From contig OY741267.1 of the NCBI GenBank assembly GCA_963514095.1, forward strand, positions 6,540,048-6,604,047: a DNA stretch of 64,000 nt, written 5' to 3'. This stretch comes from Eutrigla gurnardus (lineage: Eukaryota > Chordata > Actinopteri > Perciformes > Triglidae). Positions 34,345 to 44,724 of the stretch are shown here, in pieces. Numbering within the stretch: the stretch's first letter is position 1; the number at the start of each line of letters is the position of its first letter. The notes beneath the pieces were generated by a model, which made no database searches, was not told the origin of the DNA, and saw only the letters and a program-made list of their open reading frames with translations. The translations under genes were made by a program, and so were the position numbers.

Positions 34345-34382
34345 CACAGTGACAGGAAACACCAAAACTCTGTACAAAAACC
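34345..34382 (+). promoter_or_regulatory. 23-type RSS of V-A4
   Basis: Heptamer CACAGTG 34345-34351, 22-bp spacer, nonamer ACAAAAACC 34374-34382. CTCF-like CCACTAGAGGG at 34417-34427. Confidence 0.9.
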
Positions 34383-34578
34383 TTTGGATCAAAGACAACA
34401 CGATACTGCACAACATCCACTAGAGGGAGTCACACACTGTTACACTGCAATAGTATGTGATGATAGTATATAGTCCAGATAGTGTTCACTCATGAGACAC
34501 CGTTGTGATGAAGGCCTTTAGAACTGATACTACTTTGACATATGATACTAATAAACCATCAACACTACCTTATTTAAC

Positions 34579-34633
34579 AAGCTGTCACTGCACCATTGTG
34601 GGTTTCTCTACTGTTTCTTTACATTCAAACACG
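34579..34633 (+). pseudogene. degenerate orphan leader exon
   Basis: Copy of 7582-7636, with AAG where the ATG should be. Confidence 0.6.
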
Positions 34634-34712
34634 TATGTTAGAACATGTGAGGCCCACACTGACGAGCTCCTGGAAGCCTTTTCCCCACACTGTTGTAGTG
34701 AACCTTTGACCT

Positions 34713-34727
34713 CCACTAGAGGGCAGC
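34713..34727 (+). promoter_or_regulatory. CTCF-like site upstream of psiV-B2
   Basis: CCACTAGAGGGCAGC, identical to the sites before B1 and B3. Confidence 0.6.
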
Positions 34728-34868
34728 ATTATGAAGTAGGCGGTGCACTTCTTCTGCACGGTGTTCAACCATTCAGTCAATAAGAAGTGCTGCTGTGAAG
34801 AAGAGAACAATTGTGTGAATGTTGAACATCAGCTACTTTCTCCTGTTGATTTAAACCTTGTTGTAGAG

Positions 34869-35268
34869 ATGGAACGTTGGCTCTGGATTATTCTTGCTGC
34901 TCTGTTCTTTGGTAAGATAGAAACAACAACATGTTTGATATTTCCTAAAGATTTACATCAAGTGGAGTTCAGAGCAGGACTCTCTGAACAGTTGGGCTGA
35001 TTCTGTCCACAGAGTAACACTGTACAGTTGACATTTCCACTCCTCCTGTCAGCCTCATGAACAATTCTCTCTCTTTTTCGAGGACTGATAGCTGGAGACA
35101 AAATCTATCCTGTAGAAGATCAAAATAAAATGAATGTCACGTCAATAAAAGAGAGGGAGAATCTGTCTCACTCAGATGTTACTATGAGACAACATCAGAA
35201 GAAGTTTGGCATTATTGGTACAGACATCATTCTGACCTCCAGGCACCTCAGTTTATACTCTGGAAAGA
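34869..35268 (+). pseudogene. TCR V pseudogene, family B copy 2 (psiV-B2)
   Basis: The leader exon 34869-34911 is intact. The V exon starts at 35083 but a roughly 20-bp insertion with net frameshift near 35122-35140 puts the rest out of frame, so the first Cys is not encoded in phase. Similarity to B1 and B3 stops at about 35268 after CAGTTTATACTCTGGAAA. The second half of the domain, the YYC end and the RSS are missing, so it cannot rearrange. Confidence 0.9.
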
Positions 35269-35604
35269 AGCTCTTACTGCTTGTATTTTTAAGGCGACGG
35301 ACTATTGATTAAAGAAATTGACTAAAATCGGCATCTACTGCTACTAACTTGACTACTCCCAGGATTACTCCCGGGAGTCTTGCTATGCTTTCTGGTCCCG
35401 CAGAGTCCACTGAGGTCCTCCTGACCGATGCAGACTGCTAACTGGCCTGATGCTGGAAACACCATATAGTAGCTCCACCTGCTGCTGTGTGACTGCTCAA
35501 CTACTCCTGCTTTTTGGTCTACGGCGACATGGTTGGGATGGATCCATCTCGGTGTGGCTGGGCCTGCTGCCATGGACTACTACTGTTGATACTATCTCTT
35601 CTGT
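35269..35604. other. unassigned sequence replacing the B2 3' half
   Basis: No gene seen. It separates the truncated V exon from the left terminus of an IS630-like element and is not found elsewhere in the window. Confidence 0.3.
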
Positions 35605-37053
35605 TACAGTTTTTTCAGTCGTTAACAAGCGTTTGTCCAACCAGTTGTCACATTTTCAAAACTCTAAACACAATTGTCCTGGCATCGGTCTTTTGTGTCC
35701 GTACCATTCACACATTTCATGTCGTTTTCACACAATATGCAGTCAGTGGACACATTTCTACAATGCTTACATTTTCTTAACAGACAAGCTATACCTCCCA
35801 ACAAAATGATGGATTGTTTTTGTGTTATTTACGAATGTTAACACACAACATCCCACAATAGCAAAAACAATATTCCAAACCTTAGATACAGTATCAAACA
35901 TCTGCTTCTGCAATGATATCAGTTCAAAAACAATATATCTCAGCTGATAATAAACAAACAATTGAATAATTGACACACAGCTGATTTATGTTGGCTAAAT
36001 TGGGCCAACCACAGCTGATTCCAGTCTGGCTTAGACTCATTGGCAGGGGTTATATCTTTCTATTACATTGACATTCATACAGTAAAAGGAGGACTTTGAG
36101 GAGTGATGTTTTTGGAAACAGAAACAGAAAAAGACTAACTTTTTATCTGGGCTTTTTGCTGTTGTTTTTTTGTTCAGAATGTTCTCGTGTGTTCCATGGA
36201 TATTTTGTTGTAAGCAATACTGTCAAACTTTTTCTGTTCTATCATACTGTAAACAGTATTTCTACTGTACCTCCTGTAGTAAACGGTAAAGGAAAAAACT
36301 GATTTGCTTTTTACTGGAATGCTTTTGAATGTGAACATTACATGTAGACATACAGTTCCCAACCAAGAAATTTAGTGTAAAAAACGATGGATTGCATGTT
36401 TTACATGCAAATACCTGTAAAACCGAAACATAAAAGTCCATGCAGTTTTTGTAATGTCAATAATAGCCAGTATTTTGAAGCCTGGTGTACTTTGACTGAC
36501 TGCATGTACCTTGTGAAGTGTAAACAAGTGTTATTCTTTGACAGAATAATTTCATTTTGAGTCAGATTTCCAGTGTTTTGGTAAAGTTAGTGTGTGCAGA
36601 GAAAGATGTGTTCTATTTCGAAATGAAGAGTTAGTATATATTTAACAACATTTCTGCCTAAATGCCTATGAAGGCAGTTTTTCCTCCCCACTGTCGCTGT
36701 AACGCTTGCCCCTGGGTGATGTTGGGACTTTAAAATTGTATTGACTCTGAAAATCAGGAGCAATTCTAGTCCTGCTCAATGTGTTAAGTGTCCTGAGATG
36801 ACTTCTGTTGTGATATGACACTATAAATAAGATTTAGATTTTTGAATAGACAGTGTTTGGTGTTAGTGCAGTGCAGTGTTTGGTGGTATTATATTTTGAA
36901 AATGAGTGTTGGAGTTTAATTTACAACGTATGATTTTGAGCATGAAATTAACCGTTTTACCAATTGTGTGTTGTAGGTGTGGTGGTGCGTTAAGAGTTTA
37001 GGAAAATTGTTAAAAGTATTGAAAAAAATGTTTTAGCAATCTAAAAAACTGTA
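35605..37053 (+). mobile_element. IS630-like element, internally deleted copy
   Basis: Left terminus TACAGTTTTTTCAGTCGTTA (35605-). Positions about 35975-36140 match 3894-3996, then the sequence jumps to text matching 5765-6372, so the whole transposase has been lost. The right terminus at about 37053 (CTAAAAAACTGTA) is diverged. A SINE-like block is inserted at 36650-36848. Confidence 0.8.
36650..36848 (+). repeat. SINE/LINE 3' tail insertion
   Basis: Absent from the other IS630-like copy. Contains CTGCTCAATGTGTTAAGTGT and GATATGACACTATAAATAAG, also found at 52061-52141, a common fish retroposon tail. Confidence 0.6.
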
Positions 37054-38329
37054 TTTTGCTTGGATATAAGATTACTTTGTTATGCACTTGTACTTGTGTC
37101 ATATTTCACCATAACACTACAAGGGGACCGATACTTGGTAAAGATACTCCTTACAGCAGCAAGGAAAGCCATAACTACAAGCAGGCTCAACGGCTTGATC
37201 TCATACATATAAATAAAAACATGGAAAGATTGACTTATGTATAGGTTTGAGGAAAGATATTTATGCAAGGAGATGGCAGAAATGGACACTTTGCTCTGAC
37301 AAAATAAGGACACTCTTACAACTCTTTGAAAGTAGCTTTTTTTTGTTTATGTGGCTACCATCAGGTTTTCTCACAGGCTCTGTTTGTTTGTTTATTGTTC
37401 TTTTTATTTTATTTTTACTTGATTAACATGTCTAAATTAATGTGTCCAGTTGGGATGTACTGAAAAAGTAAAAACCAAAGTAAACAAAAAATGCATGTAA
37501 TAATGTTCCATAAACCTCATCAAATAGGATAACCATCTCAGTACCATATGAAGATGTTTGTCCTGTGTGTGCAGTGTAGTGAACAGTTTGGTATTAAATG
37601 TAAATACATTTTAGTTTTTACACAGAAGTTATTTAAACTTTAAATGTTTGTTTTCTGTAAACATATTCAGTACAAATTGTAAGCACTAAAATCCAATATA
37701 CAGGTGTGTCATCTGTACTAATACATTTTGATATTAAAGTTAGATTACATGGAAGCTATTGAAAGGAGCTGACATGTTTTTCCTACTTGAAAAACATGGA
37801 AAATAAATCAATTACACTCAATAAATCAGTGATGAAAAATATGACTACAAGACAAATTAAGTACATCATTTGTTCATCACTTTAATTTGACAAGATAGGT
37901 ATTGAAAATATTGTTTTTTAAGCATTAAGGGACCGATCGGTGTTAATGGTATGGACCTGTCATGACTGTGGGTTTTTGTAGTTTTGGTTTCCGCTTTTAT
38001 TTTGTAGTCTCCTGTCTTGATGTTGTGTCTTAATATTCTTTGTTGAGGGGTGGGTCACCCAATTTTTAGTCTGAGGGGGTAAAACAGCAACATTTCAAAG
38101 TGCTTCAACCTGCTCCGGAGCAGGTTGGAAGGGAAGGTTGGAGGGAATGACTTATCCGTGTCAGCGTACAGCCTACTTTCCACTTTGAATTATGTTTTTA
38201 TATTTATTTTATTTGCTCCCAAGTCCGTTTTACACCGTTGGGATTGCAGCTGAAAGAATGAGGCTGATATTGTTATACACCACGCCATAAAAATACATCT
38301 AAGCAACATACTGCATTCATTCAATGTTA
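37054..38329. other. AT-rich intergenic, part of a segmental duplication
   Basis: No gene. Positions 37487-37795 match 61517-61820. From 37796 to 38479 there is sequence absent from the other copy. Confidence 0.6.
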
Positions 38330-38478
38330 TTTTTTTGGTCTTTTATTGTGGGAGGACAGCATGAGAGTGAAAGAGGCGAGAGAGAGAGACAACAGGGCCA
38401 AACAGCGGATTCGAACCTGGGATCACTGCAGGAGGCCTCGGTACATGGGGCGGTAACGCTACCACTGAGCTATCAGTA
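38330..38478 (-). repeat. tRNA-derived SINE, antisense
   Basis: On the minus strand ATAGCTCAGTGGTAGCG (box A) is followed by GGTTCGAATCC (box B), with a spacing too long for a functional tRNA. It lies at the right end of the 684-bp insertion relative to the 61.8-kb copy. Confidence 0.6.
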
Positions 38479-38479
38479 C

Positions 38480-38875
38480 ACTTACCACATCATTATACGA
38501 CTATTAACTCACGCATTCACACAGTCGGCATTCATCACTCAATATCTGTGATGTGACATATTGGGTCATATTAATTCTGCCATGTCGATTGGAGGGTCAT
38601 GTCAAAGTAAATGGTATCGCCAGGGGGATTATGCATAAAGTGATCAGAGGTCCGAAAATCCCACCAATGGGACTTAAAATAAATAACGTACAGTCCCTAA
38701 GTCATTGATGATGAGCTAACTGTCCTCCTACTACCAACACTGAGAAATGTTTAGTTCCTGTTGCATCCAGAATCAAATATCTAATTCATAATTTTAATTA
38801 TCCAACTTCAATAGGTCACTATCCCTAAGGGATGCCTATCAAATTCAATGATCCTTTATATTTAAGGGAAAAACA
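38480..38875. repeat. duplicated flank shared with 61821-62215
   Basis: Near-identical non-coding text. The 62-kb copy is interrupted by a TIR transposon at 62230. Confidence 0.75.
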
Positions 38876-39204
38876 AGAAGTAAGCTTTAAGTTATGGAAA
38901 TGATCAAACAAAATCTAGCCATGATGTAACTATAGCTACATGGCTAATAACTACAGCCAGAACGGCTGTGTTCCCAGCCTGGAAAAAGATCCCGCAAGCA
39001 AAAAAAAAACATGTTTCTTTCTAAATGCTGCTCCCAGTCTGTTAACAAGGATGAAGTTTAACTGAGAGAAGTGAGAATACAGATCTAAGAGGAGATGAGA
39101 GATTCAGGGAGGAGCTAAGATGTTACTGAACTATAGAAGAGAGAGGAACTTCTAGATTCAACAGAGTTCAACACCAAAAACCATCAACATTACCTTCATT
39201 CAAC

Positions 39205-39636
39205 ATGATGTCATCAGACTGTTTCCTTTCCCTCCTGTTCATTTCCATTCTAAGAGGTAAGATTCTATGTGAAATAGTTCAATTGCAATATTATTTGAAT
39301 GTGATCCATTAACTGAGTCTTTTGAGTTTTCTCTCCTTTAGGTGTCAGCTGTGAAGAACTCAGTCCAGCCAAGAATGAAGAGTCCAGTTTAGAAGACAGC
39401 ACTGTTACTCTGTCCTACAAATACTCCAAACAAGCAGCCAGTAATGATTATTTCTTCTGGTATCGACAATATCCAGGAAAACCACCAGAGTTCATCATCT
39501 CACACTCTGCTTCAGGAACTGTAGGAAATAATCCAATCACTGGACTGAAGATTAAAGTGGATCAAAACCAAATCAACATGAGCATCTCGTCTGCTGCAGT
39601 GACAGACTCTGCTGTGTACTACTGTGCTGTGAGGCC
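39205..39636 (+). CDS. TCR alpha/delta V segment, family A copy 5 (V-A5)
   Basis: Leader exon 39205-39256, 85-bp intron, V exon 39342-39636. Tyr in place of the first Cys; FFWYRQYPGK and TDSAVYYCAVRP intact; complementarity text QAASNDY and ASGTVGNNP. Its leader has TTTCC for TTTAC of other copies. It starts the best-kept cassette A5-B3-C2-A6. The 5' flank matches other A genes only for about 170 bp. Confidence 0.9.
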
Positions 39637-39674
39637 CACAGTGACAGGAAACACCAAAACTCTGTACAAAAACC
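39637..39674 (+). promoter_or_regulatory. 23-type RSS of V-A5
   Basis: Heptamer CACAGTG 39637-39643, 22-bp spacer, nonamer ACAAAAACC 39666-39674. CTCF-like CCACTAGAGGG at 39708-39718. Confidence 0.9.
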
Positions 39675-39869
39675 TTCAGAGCAAAGACAAACAATACTGC
39701 ACAACATCCACTAGAGGGAGTCACACACTGTTACACTGCAATAGTATGTGATGATAGTATATAGTCCAGATAGTTTTCACTCATGAGACACCGTTGTGAT
39801 GAAGGCCTTTAGAAATGATACTACTTTGACATATGATACTAATAAACCATCAACACTACCTTATTTAAC

Positions 39870-39924
39870 AAGCTGTCACTGCACCATTGTGGGTTTCTCT
39901 ACTGTTTCTTTACATTCAAACACG
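39870..39924 (+). pseudogene. degenerate orphan leader exon
   Basis: Copy of 7582-7636 with the same AAG in place of ATG. Confidence 0.6.
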
Positions 39925-40003
39925 TATGTTAGAACATGTGAGGCCCACACTGACGAGCTCCAGGAAGCCTTTTCCCCACACTGTTGTAGTGAACCTTTGA
40001 CCT

Positions 40004-40018
40004 CCACTAGAGGGCAGC
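40004..40018 (+). promoter_or_regulatory. CTCF-like site upstream of V-B3
   Basis: CCACTAGAGGGCAGC, about 140 bp before the B3 ATG. Confidence 0.6.
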
Positions 40019-40159
40019 ATTATGAAGTAGGCGGTGCACTTCTTCTGCACGGTGTTCAACCATTCAGTCAATAAGAAGTGCTGCTGTGAAGAAGAGAACA
40101 ATTGTGTGAATGTTGAACATCAGCTACTTTCTCCTGTTGATTTAAACCTTGTTGTAGAG

Positions 40160-40686
40160 ATGGAACGTTGGCTGTGGATTATTCTTGCTGCTCTGTTCTT
40201 TGGTAAGATAGAAACAACAACATGTTTGATATTTCCTAAAGATTTACATCAAGTGGAGTTCAGAGCAGGACTCTCTGAACAGTTGGGCTGATTCTGTCCA
40301 CAGAGTAACACTGTACAGTTGACATTTCCACTCCTCCTGTCAGCCTCATGAACAATGTTAATGCTTCATTTTCTCTCCTTTTCCAGGACTGATAGCTGGA
40401 GACACAATCTATCCTGTAGAAGATGAAGTCAATAAAAGAGAGGGAGAATCTGTCTCACTCAGATGTAACTATGAGACAACATCAGAAGATGTTTATCTTT
40501 ACTGGTACAGACATCATTCTGACCTCCAGGCACCTCAGTTTATACTCTGGAAAGGAGCAAGAAGTATAACATCCGATCGTATTCCTGATAATCGATATAC
40601 ATCTGAAACATCGAGAGAGTCAACTGAACTGACCATAAAGAGTCTAACCCTGGCAGACACAGCTCTCTACTACTGTGCTGTAGAAA
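40160..40686 (+). CDS. TCR alpha/delta V segment, family B copy 3 (V-B3)
   Basis: Leader exon 40160-40202, 184-bp intron, V exon 40387-40686. First Cys (VSLRC), Trp (YLYWYRHH), ADTALYYCAVE. Compared with B1 the differences cluster in the complementarity regions (EDVYLY for EMVRLS; SITSD for SETGK), with little change in the framework. Open frame, RSS intact. Confidence 0.9.
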
Positions 40687-40725
40687 CACAGTGATACAAA
40701 GTGTGGAAGAGGCTGTACAAAAAGC
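40687..40725 (+). promoter_or_regulatory. 23-type RSS of V-B3
   Basis: Heptamer CACAGTG 40687-40693, 23-bp spacer, nonamer ACAAAAAGC 40717-40725. Confidence 0.9.
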
Positions 40726-40975
40726 TGAACTCAGATATCTGACTACTCTTCAAAGAGGAGGGAAGTGGTATTGAAACCCCAGCTTCATATCAGATATCAG
40801 ACTCTGATCATTCCTGTTTCATCAGAGTCACTGTGGTTACAGCTGCTCATGAAACACTGTAGGAGGATTCACATGAGCACCGAATCCACATCAGTGCCAA
40901 ACCACCTGTATGATGGTTCAAACACAAGACTATTTTACAGACTAAATGGTTCTGTTTGCATCACAAACATGTTAG

Positions 40976-42107
40976 TGTGACCAACCCCAGTCTAAGGGTC
41001 TCTGCATAGACCCACAAACAAATTCATCCCCATACAAGGAGAGCCGAAGACGTTTATTCAAGTCAAAAATTATATTTACTATGCAAACTGAAATCAACTG
41101 ATAATGAAACTGATAATGAAAGAAAGAAAGAACAATAATTAGTTTTAGCGCAATACCTTTAATACCACAACACTAATAAATATTTAAAACTACAAGGTAG
41201 CTGAGATGACGTATTACAAAGTATAATAAATAAATCATCAGACAGGGTACTCACCACGGGGAGATTCTATCGCAAGACCCAATAGCAACCACCACGTGCA
41301 CACCGTGACCACTGCAAATCACTGCACATCACTGCAACAATGGAAGTAAATCTACAAACTACTTTTGCATGCTCGCCACTCTTCAGACCTACCACACTGC
41401 ATGTAAAGAAGGGTGCATATACCACGGATTCTCCCCGCAGAGCCTCCCACTGCCTGACGACCAAACAAAAGAAAATACAGTATTAGTACTCGGTTGGGTT
41501 GCAAATGGTTATCAGTTGACACAGTAAAAACAACAGTCCCAGCAACACCAGACAATAGACGGCTGATGATGAGCTGGTTTACATCCACAACGATAAAAAG
41601 ACTATTAAGAGGCTTCAACCGGGCCGCATGGCACATCAGCCCAGGCAAAGCAGCAGTCTGGCACTAAATCTGAAAAAAAGGGAAAACACAGCCATTAAAT
41701 TGACTGGCAAACATACCTCAGAGGGAATAACCCTCCTACGTTACCATACCAGTAGAGGTTACTTTCTCAGTCTGGGGCTCTGTCAGACAATGGCACCGGT
41801 GGAGCTGACTGGCTCTATACTGTGACTGAAGGAAAAGGCCGACTCATGTCCTATAGAATTAAATTGGAAACATCACTAATCATTTCTGTAGTCTGATGAG
41901 ATTAAACACTGGGTTATAAGCAGCCTACCTCTCAAGCATGGGCCTACAGCACATTCAAACTGGACCTAGAGGAAGCAGCTGCACCACGGTTCTGCACAGT
42001 CAAGACAGTCCCACCACACTACCAGGACTCAGACAAAGAGGCGCTAATGGCTCACACCTGTCCTTATAAAGAGGGGGAGCTTTCTCTAGCCCTACCTACA
42101 AGGGACA
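40976..42107 (-). mobile_element. probable solo LTR, antisense, 1132 bp
   Basis: Absent from the paralogous B1-C1 interval, where CATGTTAGGAAGAG is continuous (about 8680). Termini are TGTGACCAACC and AGGGACA. Flanks GTTAG and TGTAG agree at four of five bases and may be a decayed duplication. A minus-strand AATAAA near 41052 and a minus-strand TATA-like word near 42066 suggest antisense orientation. No coding sequence. Confidence 0.55.
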
Positions 42108-42149
42108 TGTAGAAGAGTTGTGCATCAAGTTCAGGTGTGGAGTCTGCTC

Positions 42150-42795
42150 AGTGGTCCCAAGAAAGGTTATTCCAGGGTGCTGGAAAGGAGGCTCTGATCC
42201 AGGATCAGACCTCAGATACAGGAGGAGATATTCATATTCTGTCTTGGCCGTGAATCAGTGGATCAGCTCTTTACCCTTGCTGGTCTGTTGGAGCGGTCAT
42301 GGGAGTTTTCCCATCCAGTGTGCATGTGTTTTGTGGACTTGGAGTAGGCTTAGGACTGTGTTCTGGTGGGAGTCCTGTGGGGGGTACTACAGGAATATGG
42401 GGTACCGGGGTCGTTGCTATGAGCCATGCGGTCCTTGAATAACCAAAGTGAGACTTGTGTCCGTATACTTGTCAAAAGGTCAAAGACATTCCCAGTGTGT
42501 GTTGGCCTCCGCCAGGGTTGTCACTTGTTATAGAAGCTGTTTGGGATCTTCATAGACAGGATCTCAAGGCCCAGCCGGGGGAAGGGGTGTGTCGGTGATG
42601 TGGTTCTGTTGGCTCCTTCAGAACGTGACCTTAAGGAAGCTCTGAGGTGGTTTGCAGCTCAGTGTGAATGAGTCAGTGCCTCCAAGTCTAGGACCATGGT
42701 TCTCTGCAGGAGAACTGTGGAGTCACTATGTGAGTCACCGCCCCAAGTGAGGGAGCTCAAGTATCTCAGGCTGTTTTGCACAAGTGAAGATCGTG
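42150..42795 (+). pseudogene. Rex3-like reverse transcriptase fossil, duplicate
   Basis: Near-identical to 8740-9370, in the same position between B and C genes. Confidence 0.8.
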
Positions 42796-42942
42796 GACCG
42801 GGGGCCATTTCCAACTGGGAAAAGGCCCCCGGGTAGGCTTCAATGAACTTATACAGGTTTGACCCCCACAACACTTAGAATCTCTGTACAGTTTGCTGTT
42901 TGTACTTTTCTGCAGATTCCTTCTTCAGTCTGACCTTCTAGA

Positions 42943-42997
<55 letters not shown>
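42943..42997 (+). repeat. (GAT)n microsatellite upstream of V-C2
   Basis: Perfect tract of about 18 units, longer than at C1. Confidence 0.95.
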
Positions 42998-42998
<1 letters not shown>

Positions 42999-43140
42999 GA
43001 CTGCAGCATCTCCATCATTTCTGAAGCTTCCATCAGCCTGAATGCAAACAGACTCCAGCAGGAGGAGGAGCTAAGGCTTCATGTAGAAACTGAAGAGCTG
43101 CTGTGTTCTCTCTATTGTTCCTTCAGAACTAGTGAAGATA

Positions 43141-43573
43141 ATGCAGCTCTTTTTAGTTTGGATGATGATGTTCACTTTTCATACTGGTAAGTCAACTTTA
43201 ACAAGAGAAGTTGAGTGTTGTCATGAACCTTTTAATACCATTAAACTCAGTTTAAAGAAATACAAATGTGATGGTGAATGATATCTTTATTCTTTTCAGG
43301 ATCCTCTGAGGATTTAGTGAAACCGTTGAAAGATGTAATGCTGGCTTTGGAGGGAGACGATGTGACTCTTTCCTGCAACTATACAGGCTCTGTAGATTAC
43401 CTCTACTGGTATCAACAGAAGTCCAGTTCATCTCCACAGCTTCTCATCATGGAATATTCAGAGGAAGTTCCAAGGTTGTCTTTAACACATAACAAACCAT
43501 CTAAAGAGTTTCATCTGGGCATCTCGTCTGCTGCAGTGACAGACTCTGCTGTGTACTACTGTGCTGTGAAGCC
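43141..43573 (+). CDS. TCR alpha/delta V segment, family C copy 2 (V-C2)
   Basis: Leader exon 43141-43186, 113-bp intron, V exon 43300-43573. VTLSCNY, LYWYQQK and TDSAVYYCAVKP intact. It differs from C1 at a few residues (VDYLY for VDNLY, LIMEY for LIREY). Immediately after the RSS its flank matches V-E1's flank rather than C1's. Confidence 0.9.
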
Positions 43574-43611
43574 CACAGTGACAGGAAACACCAAAACTCT
43601 GTACAAAAACC
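43574..43611 (+). promoter_or_regulatory. 23-type RSS of V-C2
   Basis: Heptamer CACAGTG 43574-43580, 22-bp spacer, nonamer ACAAAAACC 43603-43611. CTCF-like CCACTAGAGGG at 43646-43656. Confidence 0.9.
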
Positions 43612-44254
43612 TTTGGATCAAAGACAACGCGATACTGCACAACATCCACTAGAGGGAGTGGCGTGTCCTGTCTTCCTCCTCATCAGTTCAGTCCAGGAAC
43701 TGAACTTAAGCTGTGGCCCCTAGCCGGTCTCTGAATGCACCAGTCACTTTACATTTACTCATTTGTAGGGATTGATTCAATCAATGCAGAATTACTATCT
43801 TGTTTCACATCTAATTATTAAAACAATACTTCACATTGAGGAGCAGCAGGTTTAGGTTTTCTGGGGATAATATTTAACACTGAGCTTTTCTGTCATCATC
43901 AGCTGATTTAATTTGTATCATCACAACATCATTTTGCCTCGACTCTAAGATATAAAGTAGGTCTTTCTGGTGTTTGTGGACCGTTAAATGGTGATCCATC
44001 ATCACAAGTAACATTTTGTAAGTTCTGTTATAATACCAGACAAATAAACACCTCCCACCTCCAGCTGGTACAACATGCTGCTACTAGTCTGTTAACCAGG
44101 AGGAAGAGTAACTGAGAGAAGTAAGAATACAGATCCAAGAGGAGATGAGAGATTCAGGGAGGAGCTAAGATGTTACTGAACTATAGAAGAGAGAGGAACT
44201 TCTAGATTCAACAGAGTTCAACACCAAAAACCATCAACATTACCTTCATTCAAC

Positions 44255-44686
44255 ATGATGTCATCAGACTGTTTACTTTCCCTCCTGTTCATTTCCATTC
44301 TAAGAGGTAAGATTCTATGTGAAATAGTTCAATTGCAATATTATTTGAATGTGATCCATTAAGTGAGTCTTTTGAGTTTTCTCTCCTTTAGGTGTCAGCT
44401 GTGAAGAACTCAGTCCAGCCAAGAATGAAGAGTCCAGTTTAGAAGACAGCACTGTTACTCTGTCCTACAAATACTCCAAACAAGCAGCCAGTAATGATTA
44501 TTTCTTCTGGTATCGACAACATCCAGGAAAACCACCAGAGTTCATCATCTCACACTCTGGTTCAGGAACTGTATTAAATAATCCAATCACTGGACTGAAG
44601 ATTAAAGTGGATCAAAACCAAATCAACATGAGCATCTCGTCTGCTGCAGTGACAGACTCTGCTGTGTACTACTGTGCTGTGCAGCC
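44255..44686 (+). CDS. TCR alpha/delta V segment, family A copy 6 (V-A6)
   Basis: Leader exon 44255-44306, 85-bp intron, V exon 44392-44686. Tyr for the first Cys (VTLSYKYSK), FFWYRQHPGK (His for the usual Tyr), TDSAVYYCAVQP. Open frame. Full-length A-type 5' flank, directly downstream of V-C2. Confidence 0.9.
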
Positions 44687-44724
44687 CACAGTGACAGGAA
44701 ACACCAAAACTCTGTACAAAAACC
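44687..44724 (+). promoter_or_regulatory. 23-type RSS of V-A6
   Basis: Heptamer CACAGTG 44687-44693, 22-bp spacer, nonamer ACAAAAACC 44716-44724. CTCF-like CCACTAGAGGG at 44758-44768. Confidence 0.9.

Noticed and set aside
34625..34810. Conserved small minus-strand ORF, also at 7628-7813 and 39916-40101
   Set aside because: Conserved only because the B upstream region is duplicated. It overlaps the orphan-leader relic and the CTCF-like site, and nothing supports coding.
35130..35312. Separate 60-residue gene after the psiB2 leader
   Set aside because: It is the frameshifted reading of the family B V exon running into foreign sequence.
38385..38470. Functional tRNA gene on the minus strand
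   Set aside because: Box A and box B are present but too far apart, and no complete cloverleaf can be drawn; a SINE head is more likely.
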